A DNA stretch of 32,336 bases from Peribacillus muralis (GCF_001439925.1 NZ_LMBV01000021.1:1-32336); one strand, 5' to 3'; shown: positions 1 to 9,062, counted from the stretch's first letter. A program made the numbers and translations. The notes: a model not told the origin generated them from the letters alone.

Positions 1-4
1 AGTA

Positions 5-60
5 TATAAAAAAATACCTGTATATAAAACACTCTTTTTCAAGTGTCCTAACTACAGGTA
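5..60 (-). terminator. Terminator after the mraZ-pbpB cluster
   Basis: Arms TACCTGTA (15-22) and TACAGGTA (53-60) pair perfectly and enclose a second short stem (29-33 with 42-46). Read on the minus strand, the hairpin is followed directly by a run of seven T. It lies just after the pbpB stop, so it probably ends the dcw transcript before the next gene, which is spoVD in B. subtilis and lies outside the window. Confidence 0.65.
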
Positions 61-91
61 CCAGTTTATATGGATTCCCCCTCTATCATAC

Positions 92-2254
92 TCATTCAGT
101 TTTCTCATTCGTCGGTATATCCTCAGTAGCTCCATCAGGCTGGGATAATTCTATAGTGAAGGAATCGCCTTCCTTCACCTTTTTCCCTGCTTCGAGATTC
201 TGTTTACTCACATATCCCGTTCCTGTCGTTTTCAGGTCCAGTTTTGCGACCTTAGCCAATTTCATGACGTCCCTCAATGACCATCCTTTCATATCAGGAA
301 CCTTCATTTCACCTTCCGTTCTCAAGATGATCTTTTCACCCTGTAAAAGCGTACTTCCAGCTTTCGGGGATTGATCGAGAACTCTACGCCCGTTCCCTAT
401 CGTGCTTACATCATAGCCAAGCTCCTTCAGCTCCTTCGTGGCAGAGCTGTCAGTTTTATTCGTATAGTCAACGATTTTACTCGCTTTTTGTTTCTTAACA
501 TCAGATGGCTTGATGTTTAAATATTGCAGGCTATTTTGCATAACCGGATTGAATATCTCTGACAATGGGTCGGCGCCAACAGAAGATTCACCTAACTTAG
601 GCTGCTTGACCGCGACATACATGACCAATTGCGGGTCATCTTTTGGAGCCATCCCTAAAAAGGAAAATACGTAGTTATTTTTCCCTACTAGATATTTGCC
701 TGTCGGACCGGCAATTTGTGCTGTACCGGTTTTTCCTGCGACTTCATATCCGTCAAGGGCATATTTGCTTCCTGTTCCCTTTTTCGCAGAAATCACCGTT
801 TCCAAATAGTCACGCACCTGCTTGGCTGTCTCTGCTGATATCGGGTTCCCATTCACTTTCGGCTTTGTCGTTTTCAAAACCTTTCCTGTATCTTGATCGG
901 AGATGCTTTTGATTACATAGGGCTGCATCATTTTCCCTTCATTGGCTATCGCGGAAGCAGCCTGGATTTGTTGGATCGGGGTGACGGTCGAGCCTTGTCC
1001 AAAGGCCGTTGTCACTTTTTCAAGCTTGTACTTATATTGAATTTTACCCGTTATTTCGTTCGGCAAATCAATTCCCGTTTTGTTATCGAATCCGAATTTA
1101 GTCAAATACTCCCTGAAGGTATCCGCTCCGATCTTATCCATTGCAAGTGTTGCGAAAGCGACATTGGAAGAACGTTGAACCCCTTCAAGAAATGTCATGC
1201 TTTTCCCTCTTTCGATTCCACTGTGATCATGAATTTCCCCTGAACCGGCTTTGTAGGTTCCCGCAACAAAACTGTCATTCGGATTGAAGACCCCTTCCTC
1301 GACAGCAGCAGCAAGCGTGAAGGTTTTCATGGTTGATCCTGGCTCGAATGTTTCTTCAATCGCAAGGTTTCGCCAAGTATCCGTGAGCCCCACCTTCGTT
1401 ATTGGATGGAAGGTGGGCCTTTGTCCCATCGCCACAATCTCTCCCGTTTTAGGATTGGATACGATCGCGATGATTTGCTCGGGATCATATTTTGCCTGCA
1501 CCTTGCTCAATGAATCTTCCAAGAAGGTTTGAATTTTCTTGTCGATGGTCAACATCACGTCATTGCCATTATCCGGGGCGACCACTTTTTCCTTCGCATC
1601 CGGTAAAAGGAATCCCTCTGAGTCACTGTCAAATGTCAGCTTTCCATCCCTTTCCTGCAATTCTTTATTGAGATACCTCTCAATGCCAAACTTACCAGTC
1701 ATTTCTTCTGTCTTTTCATCTTTTTCCACATACCCTATCAAATGGGATGCGAAGATTCCATTTGGATAAAATCGTTTATTCGTCCTTCCGAATGTAATAC
1801 CCGGCAGCTGCATTTTTTCGATTTTCTGTTTGACGACCTGCGTCAAATCCTTGCCCGCGCTGCCAAACTCAACCTGATATGGCCCTTTTTTCGTAAGACG
1901 TTCATAAATTTCCTGTTCATCCATGTCAATATATTTAGCAAGCTTAGCAGCGGTCATTTCGGGATCCTTGACGTGCTCAGGTTCTTTTTTACTGAGTACA
2001 GCTCTTAAGATATAGGCAGAAGTATCCTCGGCGATGACTTCCCCCTTTGTATCGAGAATGCTGCCCCTTTTTGCTTCCAGGACCTGTTTCTTTTCATATT
2101 TCTTTTCGATTTTCGAAGCGAGCACCTCCCCGCCTGCTGTTCCTGTCACCTGAATATACAAAAAGCGGCTGATTAAAACAAAAAAGAGCAGGCCGAATAA
2201 GAAGAATAATCCGGCTGCCCCATGCTTCATATTTTTTTGTTTCTGCATTATCAC
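92..2254 (-). CDS. pbpB: Penicillin-binding protein 2B (division transpeptidase)
   Basis: Class B penicillin-binding protein of 720 aa that cross-links septal peptidoglycan in the divisome. One N-terminal membrane segment (about residues 13-33) is followed by the dimerisation domain and the transpeptidase domain. All three active-site motifs are visible: STMK with the nucleophile Ser307, SSN at 362-364 and KTG at 508-510. The tail from about residue 595 to 700 holds two PASTA repeats, as in B. subtilis PBP2B. The start is GTG, and its codon overlaps the ftsL stop in the sequence GTGA, which implies translational coupling; an ATG two codons further in is an alternative. It is the last gene of the mraZ-rsmH-ftsL-pbpB run and is followed by a terminator. 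SpoVD is a close paralogue, but coupling to ftsL and position identify this copy as PbpB. Confidence 0.95.
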   Translation of the reverse strand: MIMQKQKNMKHGAAGLFFLFGLLFFVLISRFLYIQVTGTAGGEVLASKIEKKYEKKQVLEAKRGSILDTKGEVIAEDTSAYILRAVLSKKEPEHVKDPEMTAAKLAKYIDMDEQEIYERLTKKGPYQVEFGSAGKDLTQVVKQKIEKMQLPGITFGRTNKRFYPNGIFASHLIGYVEKDEKTEEMTGKFGIERYLNKELQERDGKLTFDSDSEGFLLPDAKEKVVAPDNGNDVMLTIDKKIQTFLEDSLSKVQAKYDPEQIIAIVSNPKTGEIVAMGQRPTFHPITKVGLTDTWRNLAIEETFEPGSTMKTFTLAAAVEEGVFNPNDSFVAGTYKAGSGEIHDHSGIERGKSMTFLEGVQRSSNVAFATLAMDKIGADTFREYLTKFGFDNKTGIDLPNEITGKIQYKYKLEKVTTAFGQGSTVTPIQQIQAASAIANEGKMMQPYVIKSISDQDTGKVLKTTKPKVNGNPISAETAKQVRDYLETVISAKKGTGSKYALDGYEVAGKTGTAQIAGPTGKYLVGKNNYVFSFLGMAPKDDPQLVMYVAVKQPKLGESSVGADPLSEIFNPVMQNSLQYLNIKPSDVKKQKASKIVDYTNKTDSSATKELKELGYDVSTIGNGRRVLDQSPKAGSTLLQGEKIILRTEGEMKVPDMKGWSLRDVMKLAKVAKLDLKTTGTGYVSKQNLEAGKKVKEGDSFTIELSQPDGATEDIPTNEKTE

Positions 2255-2607
2255 TGCACACCCTTCACATTATTCTTATTTAACTTGAACCCAAGCGCTG
2301 CAGCTTTTTTCCAAATTCTCTCGTATGTACTAAGTTCGGCAACTTGCACTTTCAAATCGTCATTCACTTTGCTCTGTTCGTCAATTTTCGATTCAACAAG
2401 CTGGATCTCTTTATTCGTTTCATATATGGCCGCTTGATTAGAGACGATCTTCACTCCCATAAACGCAACCATAATAGCAAGGGCACATAGTAAGAAAACT
2501 TCACCAATGGATATTTTCGCCTTACGGATGACCACTGTTTGCTGTGCCTGTTGCTGGTGTTGGTCTTCATATTGCTGTTCTTGCATTTTTTTGGCAATGG
2601 AACTCAT
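2251..2607 (-). CDS. ftsL: Cell division protein FtsL
   Basis: Small bitopic divisome protein of 118 aa. A charged, Gln-rich cytoplasmic N-terminus (about 1-35) precedes one membrane segment (about 36-54) and an extracellular coiled-coil region with the heptad-like pattern expected for pairing with DivIC/FtsB. Sequence conservation in FtsL is low, so the call rests on architecture and on its position between rsmH and pbpB. The ATG at 2607 has an AGGGGGA ribosome site 7 nt upstream. Its TGA stop overlaps the GTG start of pbpB. Confidence 0.92.
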   Translation of the reverse strand: MSSIAKKMQEQQYEDQHQQQAQQTVVIRKAKISIGEVFLLCALAIMVAFMGVKIVSNQAAIYETNKEIQLVESKIDEQSKVNDDLKVQVAELSTYERIWKKAAALGFKLNKNNVKGVQ

Positions 2608-2632
2608 TCCTATTCCCCCTTACTGATATTCT

Positions 2633-3571
2633 CTATATTTTTTGCTTTTGAGCAATTCTTAACTTAGCCGAACGTGAACGATTATTCCCTTCCAATTCAG
2701 CTTCTGAAGGTAAAATCGGTTTTCTGGTAATAATTTTCAAGGTTGGTTTGAATTCATCCGGGATGATAGGAAGCCCAGGCGGAAGGTCCGGCATGCTGCT
2801 TGCTTTTTTGAATACCGTTTTGCAAATCCGATCTTCAAGCGAATGGAATGTAATGACCGATATCCTGCCTTCCATATCCAAAAGCGAAATCGCTTGTTCC
2901 AGAGAGTCCTCGAAAACGCCAAGCTCATCGTTCACGGCAATCCTGATTGCTTGGAATACACGTTTCGCAGGATGTCCGCCTTTACGCCTGGCAGGGGCAG
3001 GGATTCCATCTTTTATCAGCTCTACAAGCTCAAACGTCGTTTCAATCGGTTTTATCTCACGTGCCGCTTCAATTTTCCGGGCAATTTGCTTGGAAAACTT
3101 TTCTTCTCCATATTGAAAGAATATCCTAAGCAAATCATGGAATGACCATGTATTCACGACATCATAGGCAGAGATGGCAGCGCTTTGGTCCATCCTCATG
3201 TCCAGGGGCGCATCATGGTTATAACTGAACCCACGTTCAGGTGTATCCAATTGGGGCGATGACACACCTAAATCGTACAAGATCCCATCCACTTTCTCGA
3301 TTCCCCGGGCATTCAACTCTTCTTTTAAGTATTTAAAATTATTCGGAACAAGAACAATACGCTCACCATAGCTTTCCAGTTTTTCCTTAGCATTTCGAAT
3401 CGCCGTTTCGTCCTGATCAAAAGCATAAAGCCTGCCCTTGTCAGAGAGCTGTGAAAGCAAGTATTCGCTGTGACCGGCTCCTCCTAAAGTACAATCCACA
3501 TAAACTCCATCAGGTTTGATATTCAATCCATCAACCGTCTCTTTTAATAACACTGTAGTATGTTGAAACAT
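2633..3571 (-). CDS. rsmH: 16S rRNA m4C1402 methyltransferase RsmH (MraW)
   Basis: N4-methylates C1402 of 16S rRNA in the P site of the small subunit, using S-adenosylmethionine. Motifs seen are [11 protein letters not shown] (SAM loop, near residue 30), LGVSSPQLD and HSLEDRI, in the order expected for MraW. I chose the inner ATG at 3571 (312 aa): the GGAAGG ribosome site directly abuts the upstream in-frame ATG at 3580 but sits 9 nt from the inner one, and MFQHTTVLL is the usual start of the Bacillus protein. It lies between mraZ and ftsL, 25 nt before ftsL. Confidence 0.95.
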   Translation of the reverse strand: MFQHTTVLLKETVDGLNIKPDGVYVDCTLGGAGHSEYLLSQLSDKGRLYAFDQDETAIRNAKEKLESYGERIVLVPNNFKYLKEELNARGIEKVDGILYDLGVSSPQLDTPERGFSYNHDAPLDMRMDQSAAISAYDVVNTWSFHDLLRIFFQYGEEKFSKQIARKIEAAREIKPIETTFELVELIKDGIPAPARRKGGHPAKRVFQAIRIAVNDELGVFEDSLEQAISLLDMEGRISVITFHSLEDRICKTVFKKASSMPDLPPGLPIIPDEFKPTLKIITRKPILPSEAELEGNNRSRSAKLRIAQKQKI

Positions 3572-3622
3572 GTTAGTCATCCTTCCAATCGGTTATTGAG
3601 TGACTCTATTCTGAGGGCAGCC

Positions 3623-4054
3623 TTAAATATCAAAGCCAATCATATTTTCTGCTATCTCAGCGAAAGAATCCTCCGAAGCTGAAAAATAGTTTTCCCAAAG
3701 GGATTTGCTCCAAATCTCAATACGATTGGTAACACCAAGAATTACACATTCTTTTTCCAATTGGCCATATGAAGTAAGCGGCGCGGGGATATTAATTCGC
3801 CCTTGTTTATCAATTTCGCATTCTGTTGCTGCGGAAAAGAAAAATCGGGTAAAGGCTCGGGCATCTTTTTTTGTTAAAGGCAAGGCTTTCAGCTTTTCTT
3901 CAAGCAGCTTCCACTCTTCCATAGGGTAACCAAATAAACATTGATCGAGTCCGCGGGTAAGAACAAATTGCTCCCCGAGATTGTCCCTGAATTTCACGGG
4001 GACGATCAACCGGCCCTTTATATCGATGTTATGATGGTACTCTCCCATGAACAT
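3623..4054 (-). CDS. mraZ: Transcriptional regulator MraZ
   Basis: 143-aa MraZ, an AbrB-like double-fold DNA-binding protein that forms a ring and represses its own dcw promoter in bacteria where it has been studied. Two SpoVT/AbrB-type halves are visible: [20 protein letters not shown] near residue 3 and the [15 protein letters not shown] stretch near residue 75. The length equals the B. subtilis protein. The ATG at 4054 is the family start (MFMGEY) and has a GGGGG ribosome site 8 nt upstream; the GTG at 4069 lies inside that site. It is first of the dcw genes. GTGG repeats upstream (4064-4110) look like its own operator. Confidence 0.95.
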   Translation of the reverse strand: MFMGEYHHNIDIKGRLIVPVKFRDNLGEQFVLTRGLDQCLFGYPMEEWKLLEEKLKALPLTKKDARAFTRFFFSAATECEIDKQGRINIPAPLTSYGQLEKECVILGVTNRIEIWSKSLWENYFSASEDSFAEIAENMIGFDI

Positions 4055-4063
4055 ACCCATTAC

Positions 4064-4110
4064 CCCCACATTCTAATCTCAATGTACCACAATCCCCCAC
4101 CTTTCTCCAC
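4064..4110 (-). promoter_or_regulatory. Putative MraZ operator (GTGG repeats)
   Basis: On the minus strand GTGGAG (4110-4105), GTGGGG (4100-4095) and GTGGTA (4090-4085) recur at exactly 10-nt steps, one helical turn. A fourth GTGGGG (4069-4064) lies 31 nt from the second and doubles as the mraZ ribosome site region. MraZ proteins are known to bind tandem GTGG/TGGG-type repeats with 10-bp spacing ahead of mraZ. I found no convincing -10/-35 pair here. Confidence 0.6.
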
Positions 4111-4274
4111 TTGTTTTTACTTTCTCCTTCCAAGTAAAAATTCCCTTCTTTTCTATGCAAGTTTTATTAAGCCAAATTAACCAAAAAAACGTGCATTTCC
4201 CTCGAATGGACTCAGACTAGGACACAGTCCCACTATTCCTGTCGAAGCCATACTTGACAAGTGCCCTGGAAACA

Positions 4275-4307
4275 GAAAAAAGACAGGCTTATCGCCTATC
4301 TTTTTTT
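4275..4307. terminator. Terminator between bshC and mraZ
   Basis: Stem arms AGACAGGC (4281-4288) and GCCTATCT (4294-4301) pair with one mismatch around a 5-nt loop. A-runs and T-runs flank both sides, so it can work in either direction. It separates the upstream bshC transcript from mraZ. The rest of the 310-bp gap (4070-4379) holds only the GTGG repeats and AT-rich DNA. Confidence 0.75.
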
Positions 4308-4379
4308 ACTCTCTGTCAGGATTGGTATGTGGCAACCTTTTGACTGGTCCCCCACCTTCCCCCAAAACGGATGGTGTTT

Positions 4380-6008
4380 CTAAATGAAAATCAGTTTATG
4401 CTGATTATTGAATTGGTAATCCAGCTTCATGATATCGCGAATGAATTCCGGTCCATATTGATTCAGGTAATAAAACGCATTCCAAATCCTCTCTTGGGGC
4501 GATTCCAGTGGATAAAGAGAATGGGCGATCCGTTCATATTTTTTCAAGGTAACCGAATGGCGTTCCTTTGTACGGTCACCGATTCTACCATATATGAAAT
4601 CTAATTGCCTTTGGATGAATTCAATGTTTTTATTCAGCATCGGCTCAAGCCCTTTATCTAAAGAAACGGCATGATCGGAAAGTTTTTTATGGTTCTCTTC
4701 AAGCTGTGATTTCAGGTTTTCGAACAGATCAGCCGTTGTCTCATCTTCCACCGCTTCCAAGTACCGTTTCACAGCATTAACGGTTCCTTCAGTCAGAACA
4801 GTATCCAAGGTCAGTTCCATTTCCTCTAGATCCGTTTGGACACCCCGCTCCACAATCGTGATGTTTAGCCTAGGGATGATCGGCGGCATCTTCATCGAAA
4901 ACAACTCAAATGCCCGTTTTAATTCAGCCCAATAGGCAATCTCCCCCGGACCTGAAATGAAAGCCAATACCGGAAATAGCATTTCCTGCATAAGCGGTCG
5001 CGTGATGACATTGTTGCTTAGCCGTTCCGGATGATTGTTGGCTACCATCAGCAGTTCCGACTCGGAAAACGAAGCCTCTGTGTTTTTGCCGCTAAAGCCG
5101 CCTTCCACACGTTCCAGTAAACATCGATCTTTTTTTTCTGGATCATAATAAAATAAATTCGCTGCTTGTTTATCCATTTCTATCATTTTAGGATATCCTT
5201 TTGCATGCATGAATGATTGTTGATCCTCGACCACTTCAGCAATCCGCTCACTTTTTTTAATCATCGAGACAAAGTGGCCCTTTTCGATTTGCCTTAAGTC
5301 CGGATCTGCTGCATCGACGAGTAAAAGACCATATTCATGGAACCACTCATGTATCAGCCGGGCAAAAAAGTCGACGAAGGTTTTCGATTCCCTGATCGTT
5401 TCTTTCATATTAATCAGGAGTTTATTCGTAAAGGCCGTTTCACCATAGGTTTCAATGATTTCTTCGAACCACTTCTCTGCCTTATCCGATTCAAGCTCCA
5501 CATCCGATACCATCGTTTTATAAGGCTGATAAGAAGGATACGTTTTTTTGTGCGGCTTTCCGTTTTTCATAACATACACATGATTGACCTCAGCCAAATC
5601 ATGATCTTCGCCAGCTATCCAAAAAACCGGTATGACCGGTCGCCCCAGTTCTTTCTCCTGTTCTTTTGCAAGCTTAACGATCGAAATCACTTTATGGATG
5701 GTATACAGCGGACCAGTCAGCAATCCAGCCTGCTGTCCGCCAATTACGACAACGGAATCATCCCTGCGCAACCTTTCAATATTTCCTTTAACTGCCTCAC
5801 TACTCGAAAAACGGGACATATATCGTTGTATGTAATCGGATAATTCACGACGTGAAAAAGCACGGTTCATCAATTCATCATATCTATCGCGATAAATATC
5901 CGGCTTAGATAAGTCATAATGAAAATAATCCTCCGCTTCAAGACGATTTTGTAGATAGTCCGATGCAAAACGGTTTAAAGATGGTAACGCGAGATCTTTC
6001 ATCTCCAT
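4380..6008 (-). CDS. bshC: Bacillithiol biosynthesis cysteine-adding enzyme BshC
   Basis: 542-aa BshC (YllA in B. subtilis), the last enzyme of bacillithiol synthesis, which joins cysteine to glucosaminyl malate. Features seen include a Rossmann-like core with VVIGGQQAGLLTGPLYT near residue 90 and PVFWIAGEDHDLAEVNH near residue 128, both characteristic of BshC, and a charged, helical coiled-coil segment near residues 420-480. The length matches the family. The ATG at 6008 has a GGGAG site 7 nt upstream; an ATG two codons in is less well placed. It lies between the DUF3397 gene and mraZ, as in related bacilli, and ends at a terminator. Confidence 0.94.
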   Translation of the reverse strand: MEMKDLALPSLNRFASDYLQNRLEAEDYFHYDLSKPDIYRDRYDELMNRAFSRRELSDYIQRYMSRFSSSEAVKGNIERLRRDDSVVVIGGQQAGLLTGPLYTIHKVISIVKLAKEQEKELGRPVIPVFWIAGEDHDLAEVNHVYVMKNGKPHKKTYPSYQPYKTMVSDVELESDKAEKWFEEIIETYGETAFTNKLLINMKETIRESKTFVDFFARLIHEWFHEYGLLLVDAADPDLRQIEKGHFVSMIKKSERIAEVVEDQQSFMHAKGYPKMIEMDKQAANLFYYDPEKKDRCLLERVEGGFSGKNTEASFSESELLMVANNHPERLSNNVITRPLMQEMLFPVLAFISGPGEIAYWAELKRAFELFSMKMPPIIPRLNITIVERGVQTDLEEMELTLDTVLTEGTVNAVKRYLEAVEDETTADLFENLKSQLEENHKKLSDHAVSLDKGLEPMLNKNIEFIQRQLDFIYGRIGDRTKERHSVTLKKYERIAHSLYPLESPQERIWNAFYYLNQYGPEFIRDIMKLDYQFNNQHKLIFI

Positions 6009-6117
6009 TTCTGTTCTCCCTTTCTCTGCAACTACAATTCTTTTTAGAGTATAACATTCCAGTTTAAGAAAACAAAAGAAGTTGCCCAGCAGCAGAAAAT
6101 TGATGTGGCGTTCTATT

Positions 6118-6510
6118 TTATGTAGTAAATATCTCCGTAATACTTGTAATTAAACCTATGGAAAATAATAGAATATACATAACGAAAAAGAAGGCGAAGT
6201 TCACTCTCCAAAAGCCCTTTACCACCTTACGGAAAATGATTTCCTCTTTCAACTTATAATGGACCATGGCCACCACGAATGCGTTGCCAATCATGATCAG
6301 CAAGATCACCCAAAGGATGTGCTTATCCCAAATTGCAATGATTAAATAATGGACGGATATTACGAATAGTAGCGCACTCATGTCCATCGCGAACTGAACG
6401 GAGCGCCTATGGTTTCTCGTGATTTGTTTGGCACCTATAAAAAAAAGTATGTACCCTATAAAAGGCAAGGTAATAAAAATCGCGGCAACACTTGAAACAA
6501 CGTTCGGCAC
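6118..6510 (-). CDS. DUF3397 family membrane protein
   Basis: 130-aa integral membrane protein with about four hydrophobic segments (roughly residues 5-25, 43-62, 66-84 and 105-127) separated by short basic loops. It resembles the DUF3397 family found between panE and bshC in many bacilli; its function is unknown. The start is GTG at 6510, 4 nt after the panE TGA, with a G-rich ribosome site inside the end of panE, so it is most likely co-translated with panE. No catalytic motif is visible. Confidence 0.8.
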   Translation of the reverse strand: MPNVVSSVAAIFITLPFIGYILFFIGAKQITRNHRRSVQFAMDMSALLFVISVHYLIIAIWDKHILWVILLIMIGNAFVVAMVHYKLKEEIIFRKVVKGFWRVNFAFFFVMYILLFSIGLITSITEIFTT

Positions 6511-6514
6511 ACCC

Positions 6515-7399
6515 TCATCCCCCCCGAGACTCTTTCCCCTTGATCATCTTATATAGAGAAGACGCCAGGCCATTCTTTTTCCCATTACGGTTGGCCACCG
6601 TAAGGATATGGCCCAATATAGCATCGATTTCCGTTTGGCTGCCCTTTTCCAAATCTTTGAGCATCGACGAACGATTTCCTGCAGTTGCCATGCAAACGGA
6701 TTTAACATGTTCAAAGGACTCTGCTTTATTCTCCACCTCCAAAATGTCGGAGATTTCATTGAAAAGCTCTTTAAACAATTGATAATAAAAAGCATTGCTG
6801 ATCAAATCTCCATTTTCCACTTGCAGGATCGCTGTTAATGGGTTGATTACTGCATTAACGACAAGTTTATCGAGGAGGATCGATTGATAGTCCTCGCTTT
6901 TCGCAAATGGAAAACGGTCGAACTCTTCATTCACTAACGATAGGTGATCAAGCTCACCTCTATAGGCGGCCACCCTGGTGATGCCAAGACCGGTATGCTC
7001 AACGGTATTGGCATCATGTCTTAAGGCTCCATGTTCCACGACCCCAACATAGATGTACGGAGAGTGCAGCTGTTTCAAATGAGTAATATGGCCGTAGCCA
7101 TTCTGCAAGAAAAGCATTGGCACACCAAGGCGATTGATTGCAGGCAGGATTTGTTGAAGCTGGTATTGTTTAACTGCCGTTATAAGAAGGTCTTGTTCGG
7201 TTATCCCTTCATCCAGGCTTTTTGAAAAGATGTTGTCCAACAACCGGCTTTCACCTTCTTTTATAAGCAGGAGCCCGTCATGACTGATGATTGAGGCCTG
7301 TTGTGCCGTGCGGGTGTATAGAGTCACACGATGTTTGTCACACAAATGAGATGCAAACAGTAACCCGATCGCCCCTCCTCCAATGATTCCAATTCTCAT
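6515..7399 (-). CDS. panE: 2-dehydropantoate 2-reductase (ketopantoate reductase)
   Basis: 294-aa NADPH-dependent reductase that turns ketopantoate into pantoate on the route to pantothenate and CoA. The N-terminus carries the Rossmann fingerprint GGGAIG (about residues 7-12). The C-terminal helical domain has the family signature DKLVVNAVINPLTAI (near 190), which contains the catalytic lysine. It corresponds to B. subtilis YlbQ. The ATG at 7399 has AAGGA 8 nt upstream. The stop is 4 nt before the DUF3397 start. coaD, another CoA-pathway gene, is about 9 kb away in this window but in a separate transcript. Confidence 0.9.
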   Translation of the reverse strand: MRIGIIGGGAIGLLFASHLCDKHRVTLYTRTAQQASIISHDGLLLIKEGESRLLDNIFSKSLDEGITEQDLLITAVKQYQLQQILPAINRLGVPMLFLQNGYGHITHLKQLHSPYIYVGVVEHGALRHDANTVEHTGLGITRVAAYRGELDHLSLVNEEFDRFPFAKSEDYQSILLDKLVVNAVINPLTAILQVENGDLISNAFYYQLFKELFNEISDILEVENKAESFEHVKSVCMATAGNRSSMLKDLEKGSQTEIDAILGHILTVANRNGKKNGLASSLYKMIKGKESRGG

Positions 7400-7434
7400 A
7401 TTACCAATCCTTACTTTTCTGAAATATATTTACT

Positions 7435-7443
7435 ATTTTAACA
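7435..7443 (-). promoter_or_regulatory. Extended -10 promoter for panE
   Basis: On the minus strand the sequence TGTTAAAAT is a TGn-extended -10 element about 36 nt before the panE start. No good -35 lies 16-18 nt upstream, which is tolerated for extended -10 promoters. Confidence 0.4.
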
Positions 7444-7596
7444 CATTTTCTTTTTTATCCTGCATCAAATTTCACGCCATTCATTATAGAAAATCCAGCT
7501 TATCAGTTTACTGCGCATCACTTGCAAAAAACCTCAATTAAAACTGTTATAAATGTGTCATTGAGGATTTATTTCCTTCTTTAAGCATCAAATTAA

Positions 7597-7605
7597 TGGT
7601 ATATT
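7597..7605 (+). promoter_or_regulatory. Extended -10 promoter for the ylbP leader
   Basis: TGGTATATT fits a TGn-extended -10 element. It would start a transcript near 7612, giving a leader of about 230 nt before ylbP that contains a small hairpin and two mini-ORFs. The -35 region is poor. Confidence 0.4.
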
Positions 7606-7696
7606 AGATACGAAAAGCTAAGCCATTCATTACTTTTAATGGGAATATGAAATACCGCCAACTTCAACCAAATTGAAGATAAGAGGTGAGGGTTGT

Positions 7697-7783
7697 ATGG
7701 CTATGGCTATAATCAGCAGGATGGAATGAACCATATCATGCTAGATTTAGCCTTTAGTTGGGATTCCACAGGGTACCGATCAG
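7697..7783 (+). other. Two mini-ORFs in the ylbP leader
   Basis: A 10-codon ORF (7697-7729, MAMAIISRME) follows a strong GAGGTGA ribosome site at 7 nt. Its stop overlaps, as ATGA, the ATG of a second ORF of about 20 codons that begins at 7726. A hairpin (CTTCAA/TTGAAG, about 7661-7677) lies just ahead of the ribosome site. The rest of the 445-bp panE-ylbP gap shows only the promoters noted. Whether the peptides matter or only their translation is unknown. Confidence 0.4.
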
Positions 7784-7844
7784 CGGGATGACTTTCAAGG
7801 GCCACTATCGAAGAGGTTTATCAGAATTAAGGGGGAGCTTTTTT

Positions 7845-8333
7845 ATGGAATACAAGGTTGAACGATTACTTGTAAATTTTAAAACGCTTGAGGAATTCAA
7901 AAAATTCAAAGAATACGGAATACAGGAATTGTCAATGCTGGATGATTTAGAGGGCAACATCATTGAAAACGACAGCCAATCACCTTTTTATGGAGTCTTT
8001 TATGGCGACAAACTTGTAGCCCGGATGAGCCTCTATAAAAGAAGCGCTAAATTCGATCAATATTTTGACAATTCAAGGGATTTCCTCGTTCTTTGGAAGC
8101 TTGAAGTCCTGCCTAACTATCAGAAAAAAGGCTATGGAAAAGCTTTGGTCGAATTCGCCAAAAGCCTGAACATGCCTATTAAAACGAATCCAAGAGTTCA
8201 CTCACAAGATTTTTGGAAAAAGATGGGCTTTTCTGCCGTTTCCTATGATATGGACCGGGACCTTGGGGAAAACCCGCTGATTTGGAGCCCATTCGACCAA
8301 CAAGCAACGACGGAACTAGATACAGAAGAATAA
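7845..8333 (+). CDS. ylbP: GNAT family N-acetyltransferase YlbP
   Basis: 162-aa acetyltransferase of the GNAT superfamily, orthologous in sequence and position to B. subtilis YlbP; the substrate is unknown. The acetyl-CoA-binding motif A is seen as LEVLPNYQKKGYGKALVEFA (near residue 90), with the QxxGxG/A pyrophosphate loop. A longer reading from TTG 7758 exists, but the ATG at 7845 has a GGGGGAG site 7 nt upstream and gives the family N-terminus (MEYKVERLLVNF). It is a single-gene plus-strand unit closed by a terminator shared with gerR. Confidence 0.9.
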   Translation: MEYKVERLLVNFKTLEEFKKFKEYGIQELSMLDDLEGNIIENDSQSPFYGVFYGDKLVARMSLYKRSAKFDQYFDNSRDFLVLWKLEVLPNYQKKGYGKALVEFAKSLNMPIKTNPRVHSQDFWKKMGFSAVSYDMDRDLGENPLIWSPFDQQATTELDTEE

Positions 8334-8335
8334 TG

Positions 8336-8364
8336 AAAGGCGGGCGGAGTTTCCACCCGCCTTT
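8336..8364. terminator. Bidirectional terminator, ylbP / gerR
   Basis: Perfect 9-bp arms AAAGGCGGG (8336-8344) and CCCGCCTTT (8356-8364) around an 11-nt loop. It sits between two convergent genes; a short T-run follows on the plus strand. Confidence 0.85.
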
Positions 8365-8365
8365 T

Positions 8366-8983
8366 CTATTTATTGACCCTTTCCAAATTCCCATTCTTAT
8401 CCATTTGAAAACTCACTTTCGGATTTGTTTTTTCGTCCTCTTGTACACTAAGCTTCCTGGCCCGCTCCATGATTTGCATAAGCGCCCGATAATCTTCCTC
8501 CACGGCTTTCAAGTTTTCTCTCAGCAAGGTATTCTCTTCCTGTAAACGGAGATTTTCTTGTTCAAGATATAAGGAGTGTTCGGAAATTCGTTCCTTCTCA
8601 TCATTATCAATCTGGAAGAACTCATCCATTTTAGTTAAATATAATATAACCTTCTGAAGCGTAATAGAATCTTTTTCATCCTCATGGGGCGCCTGTTCAA
8701 CCTTGTGATCTTCCAATGCAGCAATAGGTTTAGGCTCCGCATCAGTCTCGAGGACGGCCTGTTCCTTCCTTTGTTTCTTTGCTAGCTCGATGCCAGATTT
8801 ATATTGCTTCCTTACAAAAGAGTTCCAACGAAATCCACATGCTGCCGACGTTCTCGATAACTGCTTACCCACTTCTTCAAAAGCCTTCAATTGGGTACTG
8901 CCCTCTCTTATATGCCTTAAAACCACTTCAGCCAATAGTAAATCCTCATCATGGGTCCATGCATCTTGTCTCGCAATCGACAT
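8366..8983 (-). CDS. gerR: Sporulation regulator GerR (RsfA family, YlbO)
   Basis: 205-aa RsfA-type transcription factor. In B. subtilis the protein at this locus (YlbO, GerR) is made under sigma E in the mother cell and modulates sigma E genes. The N-terminal Myb/SANT-like DNA-binding domain is clear ([17 protein letters not shown] near residue 9, then the [15 protein letters not shown] recognition region near 48). A charged linker follows, then a leucine-rich coiled coil from about 125 to 180 that likely mediates dimerisation. The ATG at 8983 has an ideal AAGGAGG site. The exact symbol depends on orthology rather than the RsfA paralogue; position supports GerR. I could not identify a sigma E promoter. 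Confidence 0.85.
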   Translation of the reverse strand: MSIARQDAWTHDEDLLLAEVVLRHIREGSTQLKAFEEVGKQLSRTSAACGFRWNSFVRKQYKSGIELAKKQRKEQAVLETDAEPKPIAALEDHKVEQAPHEDEKDSITLQKVILYLTKMDEFFQIDNDEKERISEHSLYLEQENLRLQEENTLLRENLKAVEEDYRALMQIMERARKLSVQEDEKTNPKVSFQMDKNGNLERVNK

Positions 8984-9062
8984 CTCTCTACCTCCTTAGC
9001 AAGTTTTAATTCATAATATGCACATGCTAGGAAAGATAGAAGAAATATAAAGGCAGTATTTT

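Noticed and set aside
5337..5843. 168-aa plus-strand ORF opposite bshC
   Set aside because: It is antisense to a clear family member, lacks a ribosome site, and its composition (many Phe, Arg, Ile) is typical of reverse-strand reading.
8984..9060. Sigma E promoter for gerR
   Set aside because: A CATATTAT on the minus strand resembles a -10 but has no matching -35 at 14-16 nt.
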